A stretch of DNA of 64,000 nt. Origin: Natribaculum luteum. GTDB lineage: Archaea; Halobacteriota; Halobacteria; Halobacteriales; Natrialbaceae. The stretch covers positions 186,001-250,000 of the forward strand of contig NZ_CP095398.1 of NCBI RefSeq assembly GCF_023008545.1. Direction: 5' to 3'. Below are positions 1 through 8,872 of the stretch, in pieces. Each line of letters opens with the position of its first letter. Positions within the stretch are counted from its first letter, which is position 1. Both the position numbers and the translations under genes were made by a program. The notes under the pieces are model-generated. The model was not told the origin of the DNA. It worked only from the letters and a program-made list of their open reading frames with translations, and did no database searches.

Positions 1-484
1 GGTGCGGCCGTCGTCGGGTCTAGTTTATTGTCAGATATCAAATATGTGTGCTGTCAGACCGCTTGATAAGAGTGTTAAACGCTACTCAGACGGAGAATGG
101 CTCTTGCCTCTCGGAGCGAATAACTGATTTACGTGAAGCTGAACAGAGAATATCCCGATGGCTATCGCCGTTCCCTCACGATCGTGTTACTACGGATACT
201 AGCTGAACACCGCCTGTTCTGAACGATATTACGGTTCTATGCGTGTAACGGAGATGGCCATACCCGAACCGTATCGACGATATCGCGACCCCTCACTACT
301 CGTCGTGCTTCCGTTTGTTCGCCCCGATCATGCGTTTGGCGACTACAAACACGGTGAACCACAGCGAAATACCAGATCGATATACCCATACGCCAGAGAT
401 AGTCGTGGAAATGAACTCTACCTGAGGAATTTCTGATTATATCGTTGTATCCAGGGTACGAAATCGTTCGCGAGAGACGAAAGG
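1..484. other. No recognisable gene
   Basis: This stretch precedes the 3' end of the IclR gene. One short open frame (239-436, plus, 65 codons) is present, but its product resembles nothing I know and its third-position base use is not strongly GC-biased, unlike the real genes nearby. I see no RNA gene, repeat or clear terminator. Confidence 0.5.
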
Positions 485-1264
485 TCAGACCTGTGTCGAA
501 TTTACTTCGATCACATTTGCTGCACCCCGAACGACCTCCGCTAACTCATCACGAAACCGTTCATCTTTGAATCGACTGGTAGGCCCCGAAATACTGATTG
601 CACCCTGAATATCGCCGTTCTTATAGACGATCGGTGCCGCAACACACCGAAGCCCGGATAACGCCTCTTCGTCGTCGTAGGCGACGTTTTCCTGACGAAT
701 CGTTTCTAAATTGTCGAACAGTTCCTCTCGAGTCGTGATCGTGTTCTCGGTATGTGCAGGCATTCCGTGTTCGTCGATGATTTCCTCGACGCGTTCGCGG
801 GGAAACTGCGCCAGAATCGCCTTCCCAAGTGCGGTGCAATGGAGGTCCTTTCGTTCTCCCGTGTATGAGGCGGTTCGAATTGCATTTTCCCCACGGGCCT
901 TGTGCAGGTACACACCACGACCGTGTTCCTCGACCATGAACTGGGCGACCTCTCCCGTCTGCTCGGCCAGTTTATCGACTTCCTGTTTGGCGATGTCGTG
1001 AATGGCAACGCTATTTTTTGCGAACTCGCCAAAGTCGACGAACTTGAGGCTTATCTCGTATCTCTTTCCACGCTTGACCACGAATTCGTTTTCCAGGAGC
1101 GTCGCCAGGTGGGCGTGAACGGTTGCCTTCGAGTAGCCGGTCTCTCGAGTGAGCTCGGAGACGCCCGCACCGCCTCGCTCCCGAAGCGCATTCAGCAGTT
1201 CACACGTCGTTTCCACCGCCTGTATCCGTCGTCCGCCTTCGGACGATGTCGATGGGTTGCTCAT
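485..1264 (-). CDS. xacR: IclR-family transcriptional regulator (XacR-like)
   Basis: This is a 259-residue DNA-binding regulator. A winged helix-turn-helix at about residues 13-75 (recognition part GYSKATVHAHLATL) is followed by an IclR effector-binding domain at about 80-255 with the typical TALGKAILA and GLRCVAAPI segments. In Haloferax the IclR-type protein XacR controls the xylose/arabinose genes, and this gene lies beside the same set of genes, so control of the adjacent pentose genes is a good inference. It is on the same strand and just downstream of the ABC ATPase gene (55-bp gap). A 12-bp perfect palindrome, ATGGCTAGCCAT (1263-1274), overlaps its start codon and could be an autoregulatory site. 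The family call is firm; the ligand is inferred. Confidence 0.85.
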   Translation of the reverse strand: MSNPSTSSEGGRRIQAVETTCELLNALRERGGAGVSELTRETGYSKATVHAHLATLLENEFVVKRGKRYEISLKFVDFGEFAKNSVAIHDIAKQEVDKLAEQTGEVAQFMVEEHGRGVYLHKARGENAIRTASYTGERKDLHCTALGKAILAQFPRERVEEIIDEHGMPAHTENTITTREELFDNLETIRQENVAYDDEEALSGLRCVAAPIVYKNGDIQGAISISGPTSRFKDERFRDELAEVVRGAANVIEVNSTQV

Positions 1265-1319
1265 GGCTAGCCATACCTAGAGAAGTGACTTAACTGTTCG
1301 CAATGACCAAACAGCTACA

Positions 1320-2450
1320 CTACAACTGCTGTGTCGGCTCGACGAGATCGGTCGACGTGCTGTTTTTGATTGCGTCACCAGATCGGCTATCGAACAGATG
1401 GATCTTCTCTTCCGGGAAATGTACGGTAACGTCGTCACCTGCGTCGATACGGGTTTCACCGTCGACGCTGAGAGTATACGTTTCGTCACCGATCTGGATA
1501 TAGGCATAGGTCACTTCCCCCATCGGTTCGACGACGTCTACCTGCGTTACGATAGCGTTCGGTTGGGATCCGTCGCTCAGTTCGATGTGCTCCGGACGAA
1601 TTCCGAGTATCAACTGATCCGGTGCCCCCTCGAGCGTGGATACCGTCTCCTCCGAGAGTTCGTATTCGAACGAGTCGTTGAGCAACCGGTCCTGTTCGCG
1701 AGTCGTCGGGAAAAAGTTCATCGACGGTGAGCCGATGAAGCCAGCGACGAACCGATTACTGGGCTGGTGGTAACACTCGAGCGGTGTGCCGATCTGCTGC
1801 AGTCGTCCGTTGTTGAGAATGGCGATTCGGTCACCCATGGTCATCGCCTCCGTCTGGTCGTGGGTGACGTAGATCGTGGTGACGTCCATGTCCTGCTGGA
1901 GTTGCTGGATCTCCGTTCGCATCGCCGTTCGGAGCTTCGCGTCGAGATTCGAGAGGGGTTCGTCCATCAGGAATACTTCTGGCTCACGGATAATGGCCCG
2001 CCCCAGCGCGACGCGTTGTTGCTGTCCACCCGAAAGTTCCTTGGGCTTCTTCTCGAGAAGAGCACTGATCTCGAGCAGTTCCGCCGTCGACTCCACCCGT
2101 TCGGCGATTTCGTCGTCCGAAAGGTCCGTAGTCATCTTTAGCCCGTAGCCAATGTTCTTTCGGACCGTCATGTGGGGATACAGTGCGTAATTCTGGAACA
2201 CCATCGCCATATCCCGGTCTTTCGGTTTGGCGTCGGTGATGTTCCGCCCGTCGAGCCGTATTTCGCCGCTGGTCGCACGCTCCAGCCCAGCGATACACCG
2301 AAGTGTCGTCGATTTTCCACATCCAGACGGCCCGACGAGGACCAGAAAATCCCCGTTTTCGATGGTTACGTTCAATTCGTCGACGGCGACGATGTCGTTG
2401 CCGCCTTCGTCGAACACCTTCGTCAGATCGTTCAGCTCGAGTTTTCCCAT
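1320..2450 (-). CDS. ABC transporter ATP-binding protein, MalK/UgpC type (sugar import)
   Basis: This is a 376-residue ATPase that would power a CUT1-type sugar importer from the cytoplasmic face. Walker A GPSGCGKST lies at residues 40-48, a Q-loop (VFQNYALYPH) near 85, the signature LSGGQQQR near 140, and Walker B VFLMDEP with the D-loop SNLDAKLR near 165. An OB-fold/TOBE regulatory tail of about 130 residues follows, as in MalK and UgpC. It is separated by 6 kb from the binding protein and permeases at 8873-12254, which have no ATPase of their own, so it probably serves them. An AT-rich box (GGAATTTAATATCG on the minus strand, about 2483-2496) sits at promoter distance from the start. Haloferax has two ATPases (XacJ, XacK) for the equivalent importer; only one is visible here. 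Confidence 0.9.
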   Translation of the reverse strand: MGKLELNDLTKVFDEGGNDIVAVDELNVTIENGDFLVLVGPSGCGKSTTLRCIAGLERATSGEIRLDGRNITDAKPKDRDMAMVFQNYALYPHMTVRKNIGYGLKMTTDLSDDEIAERVESTAELLEISALLEKKPKELSGGQQQRVALGRAIIREPEVFLMDEPLSNLDAKLRTAMRTEIQQLQQDMDVTTIYVTHDQTEAMTMGDRIAILNNGRLQQIGTPLECYHQPSNRFVAGFIGSPSMNFFPTTREQDRLLNDSFEYELSEETVSTLEGAPDQLILGIRPEHIELSDGSQPNAIVTQVDVVEPMGEVTYAYIQIGDETYTLSVDGETRIDAGDDVTVHFPEEKIHLFDSRSGDAIKNSTSTDLVEPTQQL

Positions 2451-2531
2451 GATCCTGAGTCGTGTCTATAGCGTTTCAGGCCACGATATTAAATTCCTTG
2501 CTCCGAGACAACGAGGCGCATCGATGGGTCT

Positions 2532-4871
2532 TTATACCACGGCGATAAGTGAATCTGACGAGAGCGTCCACTCACCGGGGTTCGGGTCGTCCCCGGTATG
2601 CGAGAGCGATTCTCCGTTAATAACGACACTGGAGACGTCGTCGGTATCGACCACCTCGAGTCGAAGCTGGGTGGCCGAGAGCGACGGAACCTCCACGTTG
2701 AGAACCTGGTCGTTCGTCTCGGCCGAAACGGTCACGAGTCGATCCGCGGTCTCGTCGTAATAGCGTCCGTTTGCCGTCCCGTCCGCGAGGGTGACCTGCA
2801 GGATGAGGTCGTCCGGCGTTCCCGGCTGGACGAACTGGGTCGGTTCCTGCTGGGGGAGGACGCTTCCCGCACGGACGAAAATCGGCATCGTCTCGAGTGG
2901 AGCGTCGATCGCGACGGCTTGTCCGCCGTCGTATCGCTCGCCGTCCCAGAGGTGGCGCCACTCACCTCGTGGAAGGTAGACGTCGCGGGTCGTCTTGGAC
3001 TGGAAGACAGGTGCCACGAGCAGGTCTTTGCCGATGAGGTACTGGGTGTCGAGTCGGTGGGTCTGCGGGTCGTCCTGGTACTCGAGGACGAGTGGACGAA
3101 CCTCGGGGAGACCGGTTCGAGCAGCGATCTCGGCATACGTGTACAGATAGGGGAGCAGCCGATAGCGAAGCTGTGCGTACGTGCGGAAAATGTCGAGGGC
3201 TTCTTCGCCGAAGGCCCAGGGCTCTCGCGGCGTCGTGCCGTGACATCGGCTGTTGCTCGAGAGCAGGCCGAACTGCGCCCACCTGACGTACAGGTCGTCG
3301 CTCGGGGAGCCACGGAAGCCGCCGATGTCGTGGCTCCAGAAGGCGATTCCCGAGAGGGAAGCCGACAGTCCACCGCGGAGTGCCGCGGCCATTCCATTCC
3401 AGGAAGTCTGTGGGTCGCCACCCCAGTGCATCGGGAACTGCTGGCTGCCCGTCCAGGCGGCTCGACCCCAGACGAGGGCCTCCTCGTCGCCGTTGACCTC
3501 GCCGACCGTCTCGTAGACCGCCCGGTTGTACAGGTACGGATAGAGGTTGTGCATGATCCGACCGCTCTTCCCGTTGTCGAAGATCGCATCCTCGGGAACG
3601 TACTCGCCGTAGTCCGTCTTGAAGACGGCAACGCCCATCTCGAGAAGCCGCCGGTGTTTATCTTTCCACCACTCCACGGCTTCGGGGTTCGTGAAATCGA
3701 CCAGGGCGCCACGATACTCCCCCTGGCAGGTGTCGTCCATCACGTACGGCTTTCCGGCCCCGTCGGTGACGAAATACCCGTTCCGGACGCCCTCGCCGAA
3801 CGCGTCCGTGCCGACGGGGACGTGAGGATGTTCCCACAGGGAGAGTCGGAAGTTCCGATCGCGCAACCCCGCGATCATCCCCTCGGGGTCGGGGAACTGG
3901 TCGGTGTCCCACTCGAGGGTGCAGGACTCGCCGGGTGGCATCCAGAACGGGTCCAGATGCAAGACGTCACAGGGGATCTCCTCCTCGCGAAGTCGATCGG
4001 CGATCTCCTCGAGTTCGGCCCTCGATTCGTAGCCAAGCCGGGACATCCACGTTCCGAAACTCCACTTAGGCGGCCGATCGGGTCGACCGGTGAAGGCGGT
4101 GTACTGGCGGACGATCTCTTTCAACGACGGCCCGTAGAAGAAGACGAACGCGAAGCGATCATCGTCGACGGTGATGGTACCGCTGGCGGTCGATTCAGTG
4201 CCGAAATCGTAGGTGACTCTGGCGGTCGTATCGACGAGGAGCCCGTACCCGTTGATCGAGAGGTGAAACGGGATGTTCTTGTACGCACGTTCGGTCTCGG
4301 TGCCGAGGGGTTCCTTGTGCCAGGCCTCGATCGTGCGGCCTCGACGGTCGAACTCCACGAACTGCTCGCCGACGCCGTAGAGTTTCTCGTCGGGCGTCAG
4401 TCGGAATCCCGTTCCCGTTTCCGCCATCCGTCGTGGGTTGTGGTTGATCTGCTCCTGGACGCCGCCGAGTGGTTCGACGCGGTCGACCCCGAAGACGTCC
4501 TGGTCCTCGCGTTGTTCTTCGAAGACGACCCCGTTTTCGTCCTCGACGCGGAAACGCCACTCCTCGAGACCGACGATGACTGTGAGTACGCCCGTGTCGA
4601 GATGCAGTTCACCGTCGTGTTCCGCAGTCGTGAGGTCGACAGGCTCCTCCAGAGCCGACTCGTCGTACTCCGGATACGGCCGATCGGCAGATACCTCGGG
4701 ATTCGTCTCGAGTTCGAAGTGAAACGTCCGATCGTCGTAGAACCGAAGCGTTACGGGCCACGTCCGTTCAGTGGCCTCGGGGGGGCCCTCGACCGCACAC
4801 TCCAGTCGAACCGTGCCGTCCTCGATATCGTATGATTCGACCGCCGAAACCGTCAGTCGCTCACGCTTCAT
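2532..4871 (-). CDS. GH31 glycoside hydrolase, alpha-xylosidase (YicI) type
   Basis: This is a large cytoplasmic glycosidase that would remove alpha-linked xylose (or glucose) from oligosaccharides. It has the GH31 N-terminal beta-sandwich, the (beta/alpha)8 barrel beginning near PPKWSFGTWMSRLGY, and the C-terminal beta domains. The nucleophile motif is KTDYGE (Asp about residue 420); KTDFGE is characteristic of alpha-xylosidases such as E. coli YicI, whereas alpha-glucosidases carry WxDMNE. The acid/base region is GSQQFPMHWGGD. No signal peptide is present. I chose the inner start (4871) because a TATA-like box on the minus strand (CTTTATTACC, 4898-4907) lies about 27 bases upstream; the frame stays open to an ATG at 4949. 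It is divergent from the GH3 gene, with a shared regulatory region of about 130 bp. Confidence 0.88.
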   Translation of the reverse strand: MKRERLTVSAVESYDIEDGTVRLECAVEGPPEATERTWPVTLRFYDDRTFHFELETNPEVSADRPYPEYDESALEEPVDLTTAEHDGELHLDTGVLTVIVGLEEWRFRVEDENGVVFEEQREDQDVFGVDRVEPLGGVQEQINHNPRRMAETGTGFRLTPDEKLYGVGEQFVEFDRRGRTIEAWHKEPLGTETERAYKNIPFHLSINGYGLLVDTTARVTYDFGTESTASGTITVDDDRFAFVFFYGPSLKEIVRQYTAFTGRPDRPPKWSFGTWMSRLGYESRAELEEIADRLREEEIPCDVLHLDPFWMPPGESCTLEWDTDQFPDPEGMIAGLRDRNFRLSLWEHPHVPVGTDAFGEGVRNGYFVTDGAGKPYVMDDTCQGEYRGALVDFTNPEAVEWWKDKHRRLLEMGVAVFKTDYGEYVPEDAIFDNGKSGRIMHNLYPYLYNRAVYETVGEVNGDEEALVWGRAAWTGSQQFPMHWGGDPQTSWNGMAAALRGGLSASLSGIAFWSHDIGGFRGSPSDDLYVRWAQFGLLSSNSRCHGTTPREPWAFGEEALDIFRTYAQLRYRLLPYLYTYAEIAARTGLPEVRPLVLEYQDDPQTHRLDTQYLIGKDLLVAPVFQSKTTRDVYLPRGEWRHLWDGERYDGGQAVAIDAPLETMPIFVRAGSVLPQQEPTQFVQPGTPDDLILQVTLADGTANGRYYDETADRLVTVSAETNDQVLNVEVPSLSATQLRLEVVDTDDVSSVVINGESLSHTGDDPNPGEWTLSSDSLIAVV

Positions 4872-4960
4872 CGGTACCTGGAGTGGTGTGTCTCTGGGTA
4901 ATAAAGTCTCCGTCGAGGTATCGGCCGGTTTTGGACCCGTCTCCGTCACTTGCCACGGGA

Positions 4961-4968
4961 TATATATG
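4961..4968 (+). promoter_or_regulatory. TATA box of the GH3 gene
   Basis: TATATATG lies 32 bases before the ATG at 5000 in the divergent GH31-GH3 intergenic region. The spacing predicts a transcription start close to 4990, giving a very short leader. The sequence is nearly palindromic, but the predicted minus-strand start (about 4940) would fall inside the longer GH31 frame, which is one reason to prefer the shorter GH31 start. Confidence 0.55.
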
Positions 4969-4999
4969 CGTATTCCCCGAAGCGTTTCATCGGCTGACT

Positions 5000-7270
5000 A
5001 TGCAAGCGACAGACAGAGAGATAGCTGCTACGATTCTCGCGGACCTCTCTCTCGAAGAGAAAGTGGCCCAGCTCGGCACGGTTCGGATCGGCTCGCTGCT
5101 CGAGGATGGAGAGTTCTCTCGAGAACGCGCGTTCGAGACGATTCCACACGGGATCGGCCGCGTCACGCGCGTTGGCCGGGAGAGTCGTCTCGATCCGGAA
5201 GCCCTCTCGCGCGTCGTCCACGATATACAGCGGTTTCTCGAGGGAGAAACGCGTCCCGGGATTCCGGCTATTTGCCGGGAGGAGGCCCTCTGTGGCTACG
5301 CCGGCCGGCGCGGTACCGCGTTCCCACAGAGTATCGGGATGGCGAGTACGTGGAATCCGCCTCTGCTCGAGCAGGTGGCAGACGAGATATCGGGACAGCT
5401 CCGGGCCGTCGGCTGTCAGGCGACGCTCGCACCGGTACTCGATATCGGGATCGATCCACGGTGGGGGCGGGTCGAGGAGACCTACGGCGAGGACCCGTAC
5501 CTCGTGGCCTCTATGGGGCTCGCCGCAATCGAGGGATTTCAGGCCGGAGATCGAGAATCGGTCCTCGCAACCGCCAAGCACTTCGTCGGCCACGGTCGCC
5601 CCGAAGGCGGACGGAACCGCGCCCCGGTGACCCACTCGTTTCGCACGCTCAAACAGAACGACCTCTGGCCGTTTCGGGCGGCAGTCGAACGAGGCGGGGT
5701 CGAATCTGTCATGGCTGCCTACCAGGCCGTCGACGGCGTACCCTGCCACGCTGACGATCGCCTCCTCACGGGGATACTCCGCGAAGAGTGGGGGTTCGAC
5801 GGCACGGTCGTCTCGGACGGCCGTGGGATCGAACTTCTCTGTGACGATCATCACGTGGTGTCCGACCACGCGAGTGCTGGAACGACCGCACTCCGTGCGG
5901 GTATCGACGTCGAACTTCCCGAGATCGAGTGTTTCGGCGCGTCACTTCTCGAGGCCGTCCGTGAGGAACGGATCGACGAGAAATTCGTCGACCGGGCAGT
6001 TTGTCGCCACCTCGAGCAAAAGTCCCGTCTCGGCCTGTTCGACTCGGCGGCTCCGGACCCGGAACGAGCCAGCGCGGCCTTCGGTACCGACGATCAGCGC
6101 CTCCTCGCTCGACAAGCTGCTCGAGAATCGCTCGTTCTGCTGGAAAACGACGGGACTCTCCCCATTTCGGACGAGGCGTCCGTCGCGGTCGTGGGGCCCA
6201 ACGCGGACGAACCGCGCCATCTACTCGGCAACTACACCTACGCGGCGGCGGAGTCCGACGACGACGGTCTCGAGGTCACCACGCCACTCGAGGCCATCCG
6301 TGACCGACTTGGACGGGCATCGGTCCGATACGAACGGGGCTGTGGTATCTTGGCCGAGGGCGGGCAGGCCGACCTCGAGTCGCAGGAGTTCGATGCGGCC
6401 AGGACCATCGCCGACACAGCCGACGTCGTCGTTGCCTGCGTCGGTGGTCGATCCGGTATCGACGTCGAACGCGACGCGACCGGCACCGCTGGGGAAGGAC
6501 TCGACCGGGCGACACTTGGGCTGCCGGGGCATCAGCACGCGCTGCTCGAGGCGGTTACCGAAACCGGAACGCCAGTCGTCGTCGTGCTCGTCAGCGGCCG
6601 TCCGCTCTCGCTCGATGGTCGTTTCGACGCGCCCGGTGCGATCCTCGAGGCCTGGCTTCCGGGACAGGCTGGCGGGCTAGCGATTGCGGACGTGCTGTTC
6701 GGGGACGTGGATGCCGTCGGACGACTCCCCGTGTCGATTCCGCGGTCGGTCGGTCAGCTTCCCGCCCACTACCGTCGGACGGCGCTTTCGACCAACCAGC
6801 ACTACGTCGACGAGGCCGCCGATCCGTGGTATTCGTTTGGCCACGGGGAAAGCTACGCGACTTTCGAGTACGGCGAACTCGAGGTCGACGCGAAGACGGT
6901 TTCGATGGCCGGGTCGATCGATCTCGCTCTCGAGGTCGAAAATGTCGGGAACCGACCCGGTATCGAGGTCGTCCAGCTCTACGTTCGAGATCGCGAGGCC
7001 AGCGTGACGCGTCCAGATCGTGAACTCCGTGGCTTCTGTCGGCTCTCCCTGTCGCCTGGCGAGCGTCGACGAGTCTCGTTCTCGCTGCCGGTCGACGCAC
7101 TTGCACTCGTCGATCGGGACGCCGAGTGGACGATCGAACCGGGGTCGTTCGAGGTACAGGTCGGGCGCTCTGCGGCGGATATCCGGCTGCGTGAGACGAT
7201 CGCAGTGACGGGCGCTCCGACACCGCCATCGTCACCAGTCGCGTTTTCGGATAGCACCGTCGACCGGTGA
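5000..7270 (+). CDS. GH3 glycoside hydrolase, beta-xylosidase/beta-glucosidase type
   Basis: This is a 756-residue hydrolase expected to release xylose or glucose from the non-reducing ends of beta-linked oligosaccharides. The N-terminal barrel has the family segments GIPAICREEALCGY and TAFPQSIGMASTWNP, and KHFVGHGRPEGGRNRAP (the PEGGRN motif is common in xylosidase-type GH3). The nucleophile Asp is in GTVVSDGRG at about residue 273; the residue after it is Gly instead of the common Trp. The second alpha/beta domain (LVLLENDGTLPIS onward) and a C-terminal fibronectin-III-like domain (about 640-740) are present. There is no signal peptide, so substrates must be imported. The start at 5000 begins MQATDREIAATILADLSLEEKVAQLG, the usual N-terminus; the frame is open further upstream but without support. 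Confidence 0.9.
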   Translation: MQATDREIAATILADLSLEEKVAQLGTVRIGSLLEDGEFSRERAFETIPHGIGRVTRVGRESRLDPEALSRVVHDIQRFLEGETRPGIPAICREEALCGYAGRRGTAFPQSIGMASTWNPPLLEQVADEISGQLRAVGCQATLAPVLDIGIDPRWGRVEETYGEDPYLVASMGLAAIEGFQAGDRESVLATAKHFVGHGRPEGGRNRAPVTHSFRTLKQNDLWPFRAAVERGGVESVMAAYQAVDGVPCHADDRLLTGILREEWGFDGTVVSDGRGIELLCDDHHVVSDHASAGTTALRAGIDVELPEIECFGASLLEAVREERIDEKFVDRAVCRHLEQKSRLGLFDSAAPDPERASAAFGTDDQRLLARQAARESLVLLENDGTLPISDEASVAVVGPNADEPRHLLGNYTYAAAESDDDGLEVTTPLEAIRDRLGRASVRYERGCGILAEGGQADLESQEFDAARTIADTADVVVACVGGRSGIDVERDATGTAGEGLDRATLGLPGHQHALLEAVTETGTPVVVVLVSGRPLSLDGRFDAPGAILEAWLPGQAGGLAIADVLFGDVDAVGRLPVSIPRSVGQLPAHYRRTALSTNQHYVDEAADPWYSFGHGESYATFEYGELEVDAKTVSMAGSIDLALEVENVGNRPGIEVVQLYVRDREASVTRPDRELRGFCRLSLSPGERRRVSFSLPVDALALVDRDAEWTIEPGSFEVQVGRSAADIRLRETIAVTGAPTPPSSPVAFSDSTVDR

Positions 7271-7334
7271 CGGCCCGTTTTCGGCGGCCGCGATCGACGG
7301 ACGACCGTCCATTCCGGTCGGCAGTGTAAACGTA

Positions 7335-7348
7335 CCACAAGCTTTATT
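7335..7348 (+). promoter_or_regulatory. BRE/TATA promoter of the pentonate dehydratase
   Basis: CCACAAGCTTTATT ends 25 bases before the ATG at 7374, so the message would be leaderless. It matches the promoter of the aldehyde dehydrogenase gene (ACACAAGATTTATT, 13591-13604) at 12 of 14 positions. This suggests co-expression of the two pathway genes, although part of the likeness is simply the purine-rich BRE plus TATA consensus. Confidence 0.55.
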
Positions 7349-7373
7349 CGAGCGTTCACGGATCGGTTAGACG

Positions 7374-8636
7374 ATGCACGAGGACGAACCGGACTACCGT
7401 ATCCCACAGGGTGGCGGCGTTCCCTGGCGGAGCATGGGGATGGAGGAATCGCATCGCCCCGCGGATCGAGACATCGAGATCACCGACGTGAAGACGATGG
7501 CTATCGCCGGAAACTTCACCTGGGGCATCGTCAAGGTCGAAACCGACTCGGACGTTTACGGGCTGGGTGAAACCTTCCGTGCCGAGGCCGCTCTGGATAT
7601 GGCCGACAGGATGTCGATCGACCTCGAGGGAGAGAATCCACTCGACACCGACCGGATCGTCGAACTCCTCGAGCAGCGCTACACCGCGACGGGCCGCATC
7701 GGGCAGGCCGCATTCACCGCCATCGAGACAGCCTGCTACGACATCAAGGGGAAAGTGTTCGACGTTCCCGTCTATGAACTGCTCGGCGGGAAGTACCGCG
7801 ACGAAATCAAAATATACTGTGATACCCACGGCGGGGAATCCCTCGGCGAGGCCGCAGCCTACGACCCGATGGAGGTCTACACACCGGAGTCGTACGCACG
7901 GGCCGCTCGCGAGGTCGTCGACGAGGGCTTCGAGGCGCTGAAACTCGATCTCGACGTCCCGACCCACAGTTCGTACGACGAGGCTAACCGGCGGATGGAC
8001 AACGAGGCCATCGAACACAAAGTGAGTCTCGTCGAGGCCGTTCGGGACGAGATCGGCTACGACATCGACCTCGGGATGGACCTCCACTGGAACTTTACCG
8101 TCGAGACGGCGGCCCGCCTCGGCAAGAAACTCGAGCCGTTCGACCTGGCATTCCTCGAAGACCCCGTGCCACCGGAGAAGTTCGAAGCCCAAAAACGCGT
8201 CACCGATGCGCTCGATATCCCGGTTTTGACCGGTGAAAACCTCGTCAAGCCACACCAGTTCAACAAGGCCGCCCGGAAGGGGATCTTCGATATCGCCGCA
8301 CCGGACGTGAACAAGTGTGGCGGTCTCGGAGAGTATCGCAAGATCGCTACGATCTGTGATCTGTACGGCGTTCCTGTCGCATCTCACAACATCTCGAGCC
8401 CGCTCGGAACCGTTGCCGGTGTCCACGCCTCGGCGTCGATTCCGAACTTCCTCATGATGGAATACCACTCCCGGGACGTCCCCTGGTGGAACGACATGGT
8501 CGAACGCGTCGAGGGAAGCGGTCCGATTCTCGAAGACGGCTACATCGACCTTCCTGAAGGCCCCGGACTCGGTGTGCGGCTCGACCGTGACCTGTGCCGA
8601 GAGTTCCTGGCCGACGACTCGGAACTCATCGTCTAG
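7374..8636 (+). CDS. xacD: Pentonate dehydratase, enolase superfamily (XacD-like)
   Basis: This 420-residue mandelate-racemase/muconate-lactonizing-type dehydratase probably converts D-xylonate and/or L-arabinonate to the 2-keto-3-deoxy acid. The N-terminal capping domain (about 30-160) is followed by a barrel carrying the metal ligands: Asp in DLGMDLHWN, Glu in FLEDPVP and Glu in VLTGENL. A catalytic His lies in SHNISSPLG, and the KLDLDV strand holds the usual Lys position. The C-terminal EYHSRDVPWW is typical of sugar-acid dehydratases. The substrate is inferred from family likeness and from the surrounding genes (sugar dehydrogenase, keto-deoxy acid dehydratase, semialdehyde dehydrogenase), the same set as the Haloferax xylose/arabinose cluster. 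Galactonate or gluconate cannot be excluded by eye. Confidence 0.85.
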   Translation: MHEDEPDYRIPQGGGVPWRSMGMEESHRPADRDIEITDVKTMAIAGNFTWGIVKVETDSDVYGLGETFRAEAALDMADRMSIDLEGENPLDTDRIVELLEQRYTATGRIGQAAFTAIETACYDIKGKVFDVPVYELLGGKYRDEIKIYCDTHGGESLGEAAAYDPMEVYTPESYARAAREVVDEGFEALKLDLDVPTHSSYDEANRRMDNEAIEHKVSLVEAVRDEIGYDIDLGMDLHWNFTVETAARLGKKLEPFDLAFLEDPVPPEKFEAQKRVTDALDIPVLTGENLVKPHQFNKAARKGIFDIAAPDVNKCGGLGEYRKIATICDLYGVPVASHNISSPLGTVAGVHASASIPNFLMMEYHSRDVPWWNDMVERVEGSGPILEDGYIDLPEGPGLGVRLDRDLCREFLADDSELIV

Positions 8637-8840
8637 ACGTACGCCGGTCGAATTTTCCCGACACTCGAGTAGACCAGTGAGTCGTCTCTCTGGGGAAGAT
8701 CGGTAATCTGCTCGTGGATGCACCCGCGTCTATAGCTATTTCAGCGCTCGTCTACCCACTACGCTTGGTACTCGCTACTTCGCTTCTGTGCCTATCTAAC
8801 CGGCCAGCCGGTGCTCTCGTATCAGGTCCACAATAAAAAA

Positions 8841-8871
8841 GTATATATTTAACATGAATGTATGACATTCA
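8841..8871 (+). promoter_or_regulatory. Promoter and putative operator of the sugar importer
   Basis: A strong TATA box (GTATATATTT, 8841-8850) is followed by a perfect inverted repeat, TGAATGT-ATG-ACATTCA (8855-8871), with 7-bp arms and a 3-bp spacer. The repeat lies between the TATA box and the preferred start ATG at 8873, which is where a repressor would block the start site. It also overlaps an alternative in-frame ATG at 8858. I infer an operator for a local regulator, perhaps the IclR protein at 485-1264; I did not find the same repeat at the other pentose promoters. Confidence 0.5.
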
Positions 8872-8872
8872 C

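Noticed and set aside
239-436. 65-codon frame before the IclR gene
   Set aside because: No family likeness, ordinary composition and no convincing promoter.
2598-4835. 745-codon plus-strand frame
   Set aside because: It is antisense to the GH31 gene, whose motifs are clear; long antisense frames are common in GC-rich genomes.
7356-8723. 455-codon minus-strand frame
   Set aside because: It is antisense to the enolase-superfamily dehydratase, whose metal-binding residues are intact.
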